From NCBI GenBank assembly GCA_002796835.1, contig LUGL01000046.1, forward strand, positions 1 to 38,096: a DNA stretch of 38,096 nt. Reading direction: 5' to 3'. Shown in pieces: positions 16,158 through 24,381 of this stretch. Position numbers and translations under genes: made by a program. How positions within the stretch are numbered: position 1 is the first letter of the stretch; every line of letters starts with the position of its first letter. This DNA comes from Elainella saxicola E1. Its GTDB lineage: Bacteria; Cyanobacteriota; Cyanobacteriia; Elainellales; Elainellaceae. The notes under the pieces are model-generated. The model was given only the letters and a program-made list of their open reading frames with translations, was not told the origin of the DNA and ran no database searches.

Positions 16158-16805
16158 ATGGGTGACCTGGATCAACAGTTACGACAGCTTATAGTTGAAG
16201 CCTGTAGCTATCCTCCTGGCAGCTTCAAACGCCAGCGATCCCTCACAGCCGTCATTCGGCTGGTTTCCAATCGACTCTGGCAAGATTATTCGCCCCATTA
16301 CGCCGATGCGTTGCAGCAAACCTGGGTTTATTTTTGTCAAAACATCTGTGAAGCGAAAACGGGTGCTCGTTATGATCCAACCCAGAGCAGCGTTGTCACC
16401 TGGCTGAATGCCTATCTTAAGCGTCGTCTGCAAGATTTCTTTATCGAAACCCAGCAACAGCAAGTGACTAGAGTGACTCCTGCAAATTGGCAAGTGCGAG
16501 CGGGGGATGCAGAATTGATCGATCCAGTCGATAACTTAGCTGCTGAACCAGATGTGCCGCCCATTTTAGATACCGTCAGAGCCTGGGCAGAGGCAGATGA
16601 AAGTGGTGAGCTACGACGAGTCCACATTGAAGGACATCCTCATATTACCTGTCAGTTGCTGATTTTACGGCGGTTGCCACCTGAATCGAGCTGGAAAGAT
16701 CTGGCAACTGAATTGGGATTGACCATTTCAACCCTGAGCAGTTTTTATCAACGCCAATGTTTGCCCCGTTTGCGTAAATTGGGTGAATCTGAAGGATATC
16801 TGTAA
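16158..16805 (+). CDS. Small sigma-70-like factor (cyanobacterial, DUF1822-linked type)
   Basis: This is a 215-aa protein from ATG 16158 (MGDLDQQLRQLIVEAC). In-frame starts upstream, such as ATG 16083, would add a hydrophobic leader unlike a sigma factor; no start has a good ribosome-binding site. Residues about 45-100 (ADALQQTWVYFCQN, then TWLNAYLKRRLQDFF) resemble sigma region 2, and the end (SWKDLATELGLTISTLSSFYQRQ) resembles the region 4 helix-turn-helix. Regions 1.1 and 3 are lacking. It probably directs RNA polymerase to a limited set of promoters. The stop lies 16 bp before the DUF1822 start, so the two form an operon; DUF1822 may be its partner or regulator. Confidence 0.7.
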   Translation: MGDLDQQLRQLIVEACSYPPGSFKRQRSLTAVIRLVSNRLWQDYSPHYADALQQTWVYFCQNICEAKTGARYDPTQSSVVTWLNAYLKRRLQDFFIETQQQQVTRVTPANWQVRAGDAELIDPVDNLAAEPDVPPILDTVRAWAEADESGELRRVHIEGHPHITCQLLILRRLPPESSWKDLATELGLTISTLSSFYQRQCLPRLRKLGESEGYL

Positions 16806-16821
16806 GGGAGGACTGCTGGCG

Positions 16822-17802
16822 ATGACAAACAGCAACCAGATTAATATGGAATTTGCTTTACCTTTACCGATTACGCAAACTGCGATCGCGATTGCCGATC
16901 GATTTGCTCAGCAACAGCCAAATTCTCACAAAGCAGAACAGGTGCGGCACAATACCCTTGCGGTTCATGTTGTTCATGATTATCTGCAGATGATGGGTAT
17001 TCCCAGTCATCTATCGGGAGATAGCTGGAATGTTGTGACAAGGATGATGGCCGATGTGGCCGATCTGGAAATCGAAGGGTTAGGACGGTTGGAATGTCGG
17101 CCAATCTTAGAAGATACGGAACTAACTTGCTCCATTCCATCCGAAGTGCAGAACGATCGAATTGGATATGTCGTTGTTCACTTGGATAAATTGCATTATC
17201 GCGCCAATCTGTTAGGATTCGTGAAAACCGTTGATACTGAAGCATTGCCGCTGACTCAGCTTCGATCACCCGAAGAACTCCTAGAGCATCTCGATCGCTT
17301 ACAGTATCCTGTCCTTGCCACTCAACCAAACTTGACCAATCCAGACGTAGCTCCATTCACGCGCCTCAGCCAGTGGTTGCAGGGCACCTTTGAAACAGGC
17401 TGGCAAACCCTGGAATCTTTGTTAAATGCGTCGAATACATTGTCTTATGGATTTAGAGGTGAACTTAGAACACCTGTTCAAAATTCTGAGTCAGTGCAAC
17501 GAGCGAAACAAATCGATCTGCACTCTCCCACTGTTGAACAGTCGCTAATCCTGGTCGTTGACCTCATCCCTCAGCTTCAGCAGCGAGACATTCAACTCAG
17601 GCTTTATTCCGATACCTCTTCTCCTTTACCTCCTAATATACATCTAGCTGTTCTGAACCAGGCAGGGAATATTTTCCTGGAAGCAAGCTCAGAAGCTGCC
17701 AATGACTATCTCCAACTTAAGTTTTGGGGAGAGGTCGGAGAAATGTTCACAATTCTGGTTGAGCTAGAGGATGCCATTGCAACAGAATTATTTGTGATCT
17801 AG
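16822..17802 (+). CDS. DUF1822 family protein
   Basis: This is a 326-aa protein from ATG 16822, with GGAGG (16807-16811) 10 nt upstream; the longer frame from 16783 overlaps the sigma gene and is not favoured. It is soluble, with no signal peptide or membrane helix, and similar throughout to DUF1822 (start MEFALPLPITQTAIAIADRF, then LAVHVVHDYLQMMGI and the IGYVVVHLD segment). Function is unknown. The family is cyanobacterial and, as I recall, often adjoins small sigma-like genes and CHASE2/CHAT genes, which fits its position here. Its stop overlaps that of the convergent STAND gene, leaving no space for a terminator. Confidence 0.82.
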   Translation: MTNSNQINMEFALPLPITQTAIAIADRFAQQQPNSHKAEQVRHNTLAVHVVHDYLQMMGIPSHLSGDSWNVVTRMMADVADLEIEGLGRLECRPILEDTELTCSIPSEVQNDRIGYVVVHLDKLHYRANLLGFVKTVDTEALPLTQLRSPEELLEHLDRLQYPVLATQPNLTNPDVAPFTRLSQWLQGTFETGWQTLESLLNASNTLSYGFRGELRTPVQNSESVQRAKQIDLHSPTVEQSLILVVDLIPQLQQRDIQLRLYSDTSSPLPPNIHLAVLNQAGNIFLEASSEAANDYLQLKFWGEVGEMFTILVELEDAIATELFVI

Positions 17803-20800
17803 GGTCGATCAGACTGAGTCGCACCTAAAGATCGTAGATTATAAATTGTAGCCTCTGATAATCCCTGGATCCCTGTAATATTCATATTCTGATAAGGCAG
17901 TTCCGCTTGCCAGGTTTTAAGACAGGTGCCCGTCGGAATGCTCCAAATTTTAATAGTTTCATCTTCACTGCTGCTGGCTAATCTCTGGCTATCCGGACTC
18001 CAGGCGATCGATCGCACCAATCCCCGATGACCAGTTAAAACAGCGCAGCATTCGCCGGTTCTGACTTGCCACAGCCGAATTTCCTGATCCTGTCCAGCAG
18101 AAGCTAACCATTCACCGTTTGGACTGAACTGCACGCCCCAAACCTGATTCGTGTGCCCCTGCAAAATCATCGCGATCGTTCCACTTTGCCAGTGCCAGAG
18201 GCGTATAGTTTGGTCAAAACTCCCAGAAGCCAGCCATTCGCCATGGGGACTGAAATGGATGGTCATAATTCGATCGTGATGACCTTTCAGAGTCCGCAGT
18301 AATTGCCCAGTTGCCACGTCCCATAATCGAATTGTGCTATCTCCACTGCCGCTGGCGAGTGTTTGCCCCGTCGGGCTGAAATGCACCGAGGTTACTTCAG
18401 CCAGATGTCCCTGCAAGAGGCGCAGGCGTTGTCCTGAGGTCGCATCCCACAGCTTGACCGTTCTGTCCTGGCTGGCACTGGCCAGTAAACTGCTATCTGG
18501 ACTCCAGGCAATTTGCCAGATGAAATCATGGTGGGCTTGAATCTGCCGAACAATTTGTTGAGTCTGGGGCTGCCACAGGGAAATGATGCCATCCTCTTGT
18601 GTACTTGCCAAAAGGGGATGACGAGAAACAGGCTGCCATGCCACTGACCAAATGCGGGGATTTTGTTCGCGTAAGACAGCGAGAATTGGCTGATTTTGTC
18701 CATCCCAAAGATGAATTGTGCCGTCCTCACTGCCGCTCGCCAACAGCGCAGGATCAGTGTCAGAACCAGCGTGCCAATCCAAAGTCCAAACTCCGGCAGC
18801 ACGGCCCTGAATCGTAGCCAGCAGTTTAGCCTGCTCAACCTGCCAGAGGCGAACAGTTTGATCTTCGCCCCCTGAGGCCAACCGACCATCAGGACTCCAG
18901 CTAATCGATCGAATAGAGCTGCTATGTCCCTGAAGCTGTTTGACGATCCGTCCTGTTTGCCAGTCCCAAACTCGTAGGAGTCCATCTTCTCCTGCGCTTG
19001 CCAATAATGTTCCCTTTTTATTCCAACTAACTGTCCAAACCCAACCTGTTTGGCTATCTAAAATTTGGTGTAGTTTGCCTGAGCTTAGTCGCCAGAGTCG
19101 TATTGTTTGATCATCACTGCTGCTGGCCAGCCATTGTCCATCTGGACTGAACTGCAATGCACTAACGCCCTGTTCATGTCCTTGTAAAGGATGAAGCAGT
19201 TGCCCCCTAGCAACTTCCCAGATGCGGATGGTGCGATCGTTCCCGCCACTAGCTAGCCATTGTCCGTCTGGACTGAATTGGATCGATCGTACACAATCTG
19301 TATGACCCTGCCAGGTTTGCAGCAAAGTTCCTGTTTCAGCATCCCAGAGGCGAATCAAAGCATCATCACCACCACTGGCCAGCATTTGACCGTTGGTACT
19401 CCAACAGGCGGTGCGGACTAGATTGGGATGTTGCAGCATATGGATTTGACTACTCGTATTAATTTGCCAGATTCGTATGGTGCCGTCGGTGCTACTGCTT
19501 GCCAACTGTTGCCCATTGGGATGCCAAACTAAACTTGTAATGCGGCTTGCATGGCTCAGCATCCGGTAAATTGCTCGGCGGGATGTCACTTCCCAGATCA
19601 GAATGCTGCCCCGGCTGTCTCCTGTTGCTAATAAGGTGCCATCTGGACTAAAAGCGACGGCTAGAACACGGCTGAAGTTTTGAATAAATAGAGAAACGCG
19701 ATCGAAATTTGCGCCTGAAAAGTTAGCCTGCTGTAGAAAATTTCGCCGCAAGTCCGCTTGCCAAACAGGTAATCCTGAGAAGTCGTAGCCCGTTAAGTCG
19801 ATATGGAGTTGACTATAGAGGTCGATTAAATTCCCGACAGCATAGCCCGCCCGTGTGGGATGGTTCAATCGCAGGGATTTCAAAATCCATTCAAACTGTT
19901 TTTTGATGGGCTCGATCGCCCCATAGAATCTCAACAACCGATCGGCAATGGGTTGCAGAATTAAGCGAATTTGGCTGTGTTGGATATAGGCATCGGCTGT
20001 CACTTTTAAAAGGACATGGGTTTGAAACAGCGAGTTGGTTGAAGAGGATCGAGCAGCACTGATTTCTGCTGAAGCGGCAGGAAGGTGGCAAGCGGATGAG
20101 GGGGCAACAGAAGACCAATTCTGGATCTCAGCACAAATTCGTTCGATCAGTCGATCGCTGACAAATTCTAAAATTGCAGGTTGTTGGGTATAGCCTTCGG
20201 CTTCCTGTTCGATCAGATTGCGCCATCGCAATGATCCAATGGCTTCGATCAAACTGCTGCGATCCACGGCAGGAAACAGATCGGCTTCGAGATCGGCAAG
20301 TGTGGTATATTCCCGGTTGATTGCCAGCCAATACATGATGCTTTGCTCTAGCGATGAGAGTCGATCGAATTGTTGATTCAGCAAAGGTCGAATGTTGCTG
20401 AGAATCAGAGTATCCTGCTGTAGAAATTTGGCAATGTCACCGTTAAACCAATCACAAATCAAAGTCGCAACAATTTTAATCACGAGTGGGTTATGACTGT
20501 AACGATCGCCCAATTCAATTTGTGCTGATTTGGTTCCTACTAGCGCTTTCGTTTGACAAATGGCCTGAGTCACTTCGGTTGAACCGCTCAGTTCAATGCA
20601 GCGAACCGGACAACCCATGCCTTCTGCCGTTGCAATTTCGATCGGCTTTTCGCGGCTTGTTAAGATCAGACAGCTATTGTGATGAGCCTCGCCGATGAGT
20701 TGGAAAAATTCACCATAATCTTCATACCCCATTTGGTATTGCCCCACGGGCATGCCACTTTGAAACAGAGTTTCCACATTGTCGAGAACAATCAGACAGC

Positions 20801-21533
20801 GCATGCGTCGCAGCCAATTCAGCACCTCTAGCAAGTTGGTATAGGTTTCTTGCTCATCTGAAAGTAACTGCACCAATGAGGTCAGAATGGTTTTGAGGGT
20901 GGGAGCATTACGCACCGATCGCCAAAAGACGGCTTCAAACTGCGGTTCTAGCTGTTGCACTAATTTGGCAGTCAGGGCTGTTTTGCCAACGCCGCCTTGA
21001 CCCAAAATTGCCAGTAATCGCATTCTGGGCGTTGCTGCTGCGATCGGGTTAATCCAATCACAAAGCTGAGTCAACTCAGAGTCACGACCATAAAAAGAGG
21101 AGGTATCGGGCATCTCTCCCCAATCGCGATAGTGAGTAATTGTAGCAAGCGATTGGGGTATGGCTTGCGTGAGTGAGTCTGGCGCAATCGGAGCGGGTGA
21201 GGCAGCAGGAGAGGCATTCGAATCAGCAGGTGGAGATTGGGTAATCGGCAGGGTCTGATAATCTTTGGCCTGCAACTCTAATCCAAAAGCTTCAAAACAA
21301 AGGGCCAGGGTGCGGCGATCGATATTAACTTGCCGTTTCAGCACTTTAGCCACTGTTTTAGGGGCGATCCGGATTTTATCGCCTAGGTCTTCTAGCGAAC
21401 AGCGCTGTCCATCGTTAGCAGTCACCTCAAAGTCACGAATGGCTGCCTGCCACCGTTCCAATCCGGCTGGGGTAAGAATAACTCCCCGCTGCCGCCTATT
21501 CGAACTGGCCTTAGAAGAACTGTTAGATGCCAC
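17799..21533 (-). CDS. STAND protein: HTH-like domain, NB-ARC ATPase, 14 WD40 repeats
   Basis: This is a 1244-aa protein. GTG 21533 was chosen because AGGGGAGG (21543-21550) ends 9 nt before it; the in-frame GTG at 21539 is only 3 nt from that site. Residues about 15-93 form a helix-turn-helix-like domain (CSLEDLGDKIRIAPKTVAKVL). An NB-ARC ATPase follows, with P-loop GQGGVGKT at about 178-185 and Walker B LIVLDNVE. A winged-helix/helical arm follows, then a short pentapeptide-like strip (GLPVWQADLRRNF). About 635 to 1205 holds 14 WD40 repeats, counted by their LW/IW endings, enough for two seven-bladed propellers. It ends with MNITGIQGLSEAT, a tail I associate with cyanobacterial NB-ARC-WD40 proteins. 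It likely senses a ligand through the propellers and oligomerises with ATP. The N-terminal output is uncertain. Confidence 0.85.
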   Translation of the reverse strand: MASNSSSKASSNRRQRGVILTPAGLERWQAAIRDFEVTANDGQRCSLEDLGDKIRIAPKTVAKVLKRQVNIDRRTLALCFEAFGLELQAKDYQTLPITQSPPADSNASPAASPAPIAPDSLTQAIPQSLATITHYRDWGEMPDTSSFYGRDSELTQLCDWINPIAAATPRMRLLAILGQGGVGKTALTAKLVQQLEPQFEAVFWRSVRNAPTLKTILTSLVQLLSDEQETYTNLLEVLNWLRRMRCLIVLDNVETLFQSGMPVGQYQMGYEDYGEFFQLIGEAHHNSCLILTSREKPIEIATAEGMGCPVRCIELSGSTEVTQAICQTKALVGTKSAQIELGDRYSHNPLVIKIVATLICDWFNGDIAKFLQQDTLILSNIRPLLNQQFDRLSSLEQSIMYWLAINREYTTLADLEADLFPAVDRSSLIEAIGSLRWRNLIEQEAEGYTQQPAILEFVSDRLIERICAEIQNWSSVAPSSACHLPAASAEISAARSSSTNSLFQTHVLLKVTADAYIQHSQIRLILQPIADRLLRFYGAIEPIKKQFEWILKSLRLNHPTRAGYAVGNLIDLYSQLHIDLTGYDFSGLPVWQADLRRNFLQQANFSGANFDRVSLFIQNFSRVLAVAFSPDGTLLATGDSRGSILIWEVTSRRAIYRMLSHASRITSLVWHPNGQQLASSSTDGTIRIWQINTSSQIHMLQHPNLVRTACWSTNGQMLASGGDDALIRLWDAETGTLLQTWQGHTDCVRSIQFSPDGQWLASGGNDRTIRIWEVARGQLLHPLQGHEQGVSALQFSPDGQWLASSSDDQTIRLWRLSSGKLHQILDSQTGWVWTVSWNKKGTLLASAGEDGLLRVWDWQTGRIVKQLQGHSSSIRSISWSPDGRLASGGEDQTVRLWQVEQAKLLATIQGRAAGVWTLDWHAGSDTDPALLASGSEDGTIHLWDGQNQPILAVLREQNPRIWSVAWQPVSRHPLLASTQEDGIISLWQPQTQQIVRQIQAHHDFIWQIAWSPDSSLLASASQDRTVKLWDATSGQRLRLLQGHLAEVTSVHFSPTGQTLASGSGDSTIRLWDVATGQLLRTLKGHHDRIMTIHFSPHGEWLASGSFDQTIRLWHWQSGTIAMILQGHTNQVWGVQFSPNGEWLASAGQDQEIRLWQVRTGECCAVLTGHRGLVRSIAWSPDSQRLASSSEDETIKIWSIPTGTCLKTWQAELPYQNMNITGIQGLSEATIYNLRSLGATQSDRP

Positions 21534-21542
21534 TGTCACAAC

Positions 21543-21550
21543 CTCCCCTG
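21543..21550 (-). promoter_or_regulatory. Ribosome-binding site deciding the STAND start
   Basis: AGGGGAGG on the minus strand is 9 nt from GTG 21533 but only 3 nt from GTG 21539, so the shorter start is favoured. Confidence 0.6.
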
Positions 21551-21753
21551 GATCTGCTCCATAGCATAGCTGTAGAGTTCACAGATAACAAAGGGCAGAA
21601 CTCGCGAACTCACCTGCGCAAAGGTGGCAAATTGGTGTATTAGGAGCTGAAGAACGAGCAAATCAAGAGACTCGACTGAGAAACTTTTGGGCTGTCTCTC
21701 AGGGAAATCTCAGTTTTAGTTGCTAAATTGTTGACAACAAAACGGGATCAAGT

Positions 21754-21783
21754 ACCCAGTCAAGCGCTCGACTGGGTCTTTTT
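21754..21783 (+). terminator. Orphan Rho-independent terminator on the plus strand
   Basis: ACCCAGTC (21754-21761) and GACTGGGT (21770-21777) form a perfect 8-bp stem with an 8-nt loop, followed by CTTTTT. The T run is on the plus strand, yet the genes on both sides are on the minus strand. On the minus strand the sequence beyond the stem is not T-rich. A plus-strand transcript, perhaps a small RNA, is suggested. Confidence 0.75.
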
Positions 21784-21808
21784 ATGCCTATGATTTTGTG
21801 GAGTAGCG

Positions 21809-22309
21809 CTAATGTTCAGCAGAATCATCCGGTGGATTAGGTCGATCGCCCGATTTATGATTCATGCGTTTAAGCAACCAGTAGCTGGCAGAAAGGGCCA
21901 AAATAGCGGCACCTAAGGCCAGTAAGTCGAGATTGTTATACTTGCTAAAATCAAAAATGATGATCTTGCGGGCAACTGCAATCAACGAAGTGACAATGAC
22001 TAATTCAACCTGAACAATATGCTTTTTGAGGTAAGCAGTAATATTTTCTAAAAGCTCTAACGCAATTAGAATATTGAGAAACAGGCCAAAAATATCAATC
22101 AGCGTTTTATCAAAGAAGCCGATCGGATCTTTGGCTAAATCTCGAATCAGAATAATAATTAGATCGACTAAGGAAATCAAAATGACGATGCCCAGTGCGA
22201 TCGCTAGAACTTTGGCTGCAAGATTTTCGATCCAGTAGGTGGATCGTAGAAAATTCTCATCTTTTGTACTGTCAGCCAGTTGTTTCTTCACTCTTGTCCA
22301 AAAACTCAT
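21809..22309 (-). CDS. PsiE family membrane protein (phosphate-starvation-inducible type)
   Basis: This is a 166-aa protein from ATG 22309, chosen because GGGAGG (22320-22325) lies 10 nt upstream; the 208-residue frame from 22435 has an extra hydrophobic stretch without such support. It has four predicted membrane helices (for example VLAIALGIVILISLVDLIIIL and VELVIVTSLIAVARKIIIF) in the PsiE pattern, with a polar tail. PsiE proteins are small inner-membrane proteins of unknown biochemical role, named for phosphate-starvation induction in E. coli. Phosphate regulation has not been shown here; I see no Pho box. It is probably transcribed alone, as the DsbA-like gene ends 250 bp upstream. Confidence 0.8.
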   Translation of the reverse strand: MSFWTRVKKQLADSTKDENFLRSTYWIENLAAKVLAIALGIVILISLVDLIIILIRDLAKDPIGFFDKTLIDIFGLFLNILIALELLENITAYLKKHIVQVELVIVTSLIAVARKIIIFDFSKYNNLDLLALGAAILALSASYWLLKRMNHKSGDRPNPPDDSAEH

Positions 22310-22520
22310 CTTAGTTCTGCCTCCCTGTTCGAAGGGACACAACCACAGACCTAAGTTGGAAAGGAGGGAAATCGCGAGCGATCGCAACCATGACAAGACC
22401 AAGAGAAATAGCGCCAGATAGTCAACAAATACCATAAAACCTGGTGCTATTGCTGTGCTGAATATATCAGCTATCCAGGATAGCCATAGATGAAAAGTTA
22501 TGGATGGCGCGGCCTCGGTC

Positions 22521-22565
22521 TGGGTCCACTAATACTGGGTCCACTAATACTGGGTCCACTAACAC
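22521..22565. repeat. Three 15-bp tandem repeats at the DsbA-like stop codon
   Basis: TGGGTCCACTAATAC occurs at 22521-22535 and 22536-22550, and TGGGTCCACTAACAC at 22551-22565. The last copy includes the TAG stop (complement of 22559-22561) and last codons of the DsbA-like gene, so the copies repeat that stop context. It looks like recent slippage. Confidence 0.9.
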
Positions 22566-23236
22566 CAGGACAGTTCTCCAGGTGGATTGTGCAATAGCTC
22601 TCGAATATTGGCTTCAATGACTCGATATCCCACGTTGCCATTGAGCCGCTGCCGCCCTTCATTGAAACTTAAGGTAGGACTGATTGTGACGGTATGTTCC
22701 TTGACCAATTCAAAATCCTTAGATAGCAGCGCATAGGCTTCGCCGCTCTCAATTTGGGTCTGGATGGCATCGATCGGCAAACCCAGGTCTTGAGCAATTG
22801 CTAACTGCACCTGGTAATCTGAAAGATTGGCAAGTTTGGTAAAAAATGCCTCTCGAAATGCCCAAATTGCCTGCTCAAAAACTCGGTTTGCTTTTGGCAA
22901 AATTCCCTTTATTTCTAATAATTGAATGGCATGCAGAAATAAATGGCAGGATGTTGACGATGCCGGCGTGACGGTGGTCCAAATTTCAGGGTGAATGGTG
23001 ATGTGATCGAATTTCTGCGCAACTTGCTGAACGTGATCTCGATAGCCGGACAAACCGCCCCGATCGCGCCACCGGGCCTCTAGCTTTTCACGCGCATTGC
23101 CAAAGACAGGCACAAAATGATGTTCGATCGCAACCTGTTCTGGAAAATTCTTGACGAGTTCATCTAAACGAATTTGCGCAATGTAAGCCCACACACAGAG
23201 AACATCTGAAAAATAGGAAATTCGAATGGGTTCCAT
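22559..23236 (-). CDS. DsbA-family (FrnE-like) thioredoxin-fold oxidoreductase
   Basis: This is a 225-aa protein from ATG 23236, with GGAG 5-6 nt upstream. It has a thioredoxin fold with an inserted helical domain, in the pattern of the DsbA/HCCA-isomerase-like family. The active site is VLCVWAY: only one cysteine, with Val and Trp next, instead of the CxxC of oxidising DsbA. A cis-proline loop is visible (TISPTLSFN). No signal peptide, so it is cytoplasmic. A glutathione-dependent isomerase or transferase role or a monothiol reductase is as likely as a disulphide oxidase. The stop lies in a 15-bp tandem repeat. The neighbouring DUF3455 gene upstream has its own terminator, so this gene needs its own promoter in about 23237-23335. 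Confidence 0.75.
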   Translation of the reverse strand: MEPIRISYFSDVLCVWAYIAQIRLDELVKNFPEQVAIEHHFVPVFGNAREKLEARWRDRGGLSGYRDHVQQVAQKFDHITIHPEIWTTVTPASSTSCHLFLHAIQLLEIKGILPKANRVFEQAIWAFREAFFTKLANLSDYQVQLAIAQDLGLPIDAIQTQIESGEAYALLSKDFELVKEHTVTISPTLSFNEGRQRLNGNVGYRVIEANIRELLHNPPGELSWC

Positions 23237-23338
23237 GCTGGCTCCAGAGATTGAGGGGGATTGACAGGGTTGATCTAGTTTATTCTACTATATTACTGTA
23301 TAGTGATTTAATTGGCTTGTGCAAGGCGTGAAAACATC

Positions 23339-23380
23339 GAAAAGAAAAGCTCCATTCTCCGAAGTCGGAAAACAGAGCTT
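23339..23380 (-). terminator. Rho-independent terminator of the DUF3455 gene
   Basis: On the minus strand AAGCTC (23380-23375) pairs with GAGCTT (23352-23347). An inner pairing of TTTTCCGA with TCGGAGAA (7 of 8) makes a long nearly continuous stem, followed by TTCTTTTCG. It starts 54 bp after the DUF3455 stop. This is a convincing structure on the correct strand. Confidence 0.8.
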
Positions 23381-23434
23381 GAACGCAAGGAGCTTGGATT
23401 AAATTGGATATCGCTTTGCTGCGGATTGGATTGG

Positions 23435-23965
23435 CTACCGATCGCCATAGAAATAGTAAGTCGCTGAATATCCAACTCGAAATTCTTGGTTCTGGTGGGA
23501 AGCATCACAGCCTGTTTGGGGCGCTTTTCCACCGGCAGTATTCACTCGCTGCACCCAGTTAGCAGCACTGAGAATTCCATCCCCCTCATGGGATTTAACC
23601 TGCAATAATAACCAGGGAATTGCACTGGCTTCAGGCGCATCTACTTTGCTTTGCAACTGACCCACAACCTTGCTGCCATCAGCCATTTCCCAGCTTGGCC
23701 CCCCATAGTGATGCCCAACTTCTTGCCCCTGCTGATCATACAATAAGGCTTCTGGTGCTTTGAGCTGCCATTCATACTGATTGAGCTGATCGGATTTTAC
23801 TTGACAGGTATAGATTTGATCGCCTGACGCGTTTACAGTTAGAATGAGTGCTTGGTCGGGTGGAACCTGGATTTCAGGCGGGGTAGAAGCTGTGGCAACT
23901 TGAGCAATCGCAGCGGTGGTGAGAGTGGTCAGTAAACCGATCGTGAGTGATTGTGCAAACTGCAT
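23435..23965 (-). CDS. DUF3455 family secreted protein
   Basis: This is a 176-aa protein from ATG 23965, with GGAGG about 10 nt upstream. It has a Sec signal peptide (residues 1-27, with an A-x-A-type end at ATAS) and the DUF3455 pattern: VPPDQALILTVNASGDQIYTCQ near the start, an LYDQQGQEVGHHYGGPSWE motif, and IPWLLLQVKSHEGDG. Two cysteines (in IYTCQ and TGCDAS) may form a disulphide. Function is unknown; location is periplasm or outside. It has its own terminator downstream and is divergent from the histidine kinase gene, about 400 bp away. Confidence 0.83.
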   Translation of the reverse strand: MQFAQSLTIGLLTTLTTAAIAQVATASTPPEIQVPPDQALILTVNASGDQIYTCQVKSDQLNQYEWQLKAPEALLYDQQGQEVGHHYGGPSWEMADGSKVVGQLQSKVDAPEASAIPWLLLQVKSHEGDGILSAANWVQRVNTAGGKAPQTGCDASHQNQEFRVGYSATYYFYGDR

Positions 23966-24381
23966 GATGATGTTTCCTCCAAGACAAAGTTTGAACAGAT
24001 TGAAATGGCTTTAAATAGCTTTAAATGATTGGTTGGCTGAAATGCCCTCGAATATCAAAACAACATCGCTACTCGTCAATGTTGCCACTCGTCGATGCCG
24101 AACCGAAATTAGAAAAATGGATTTATCATTTGTTGTTCTGTTCGCGATATCTGTATCGTAGGAAATTCCCTCACTAAAACCATCTGAAGAAGGTCTTGAG
24201 CTCAACTCAACGAAAGAGACATCCTGAGCGGCAGCATGGGTGATGGCTCTCTGCCTTTTGTCTCTGACTTTAGTTGTAGATGGTTGGTGGACATCAACGA
24301 AAGTTGTATATTTGCGGCGATCGCTGGAATCTGAGCTAAATTCGTTGTAATGATTGAGAATATCCTTTGGCTCCAGGTCCT
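23966..24381. other. Divergent intergenic region (DUF3455 / histidine kinase)
   Basis: This 416-bp spacer has no convincing gene; short minus-strand frames at about 24011-24205 and 24202-24513 lack ribosome-binding sites and recognisable features. It holds a small direct repeat, GCTTTAAAT at 24008-24016 and 24018-24026, 10 bp apart (one helical turn), which might bind a regulator. Confidence 0.5.

Noticed and set aside
21731-21759. TTGACA as a -35 box for a plus-strand RNA
   Set aside because: The sequence 17 nt on (TACCCA) is a poor -10 box, and a start there would lie within the terminator stem.
22521-22565. Attachment site or CRISPR remnant
   Set aside because: The 15-bp units are directly adjacent without spacers, and no integrase or Cas gene is nearby.
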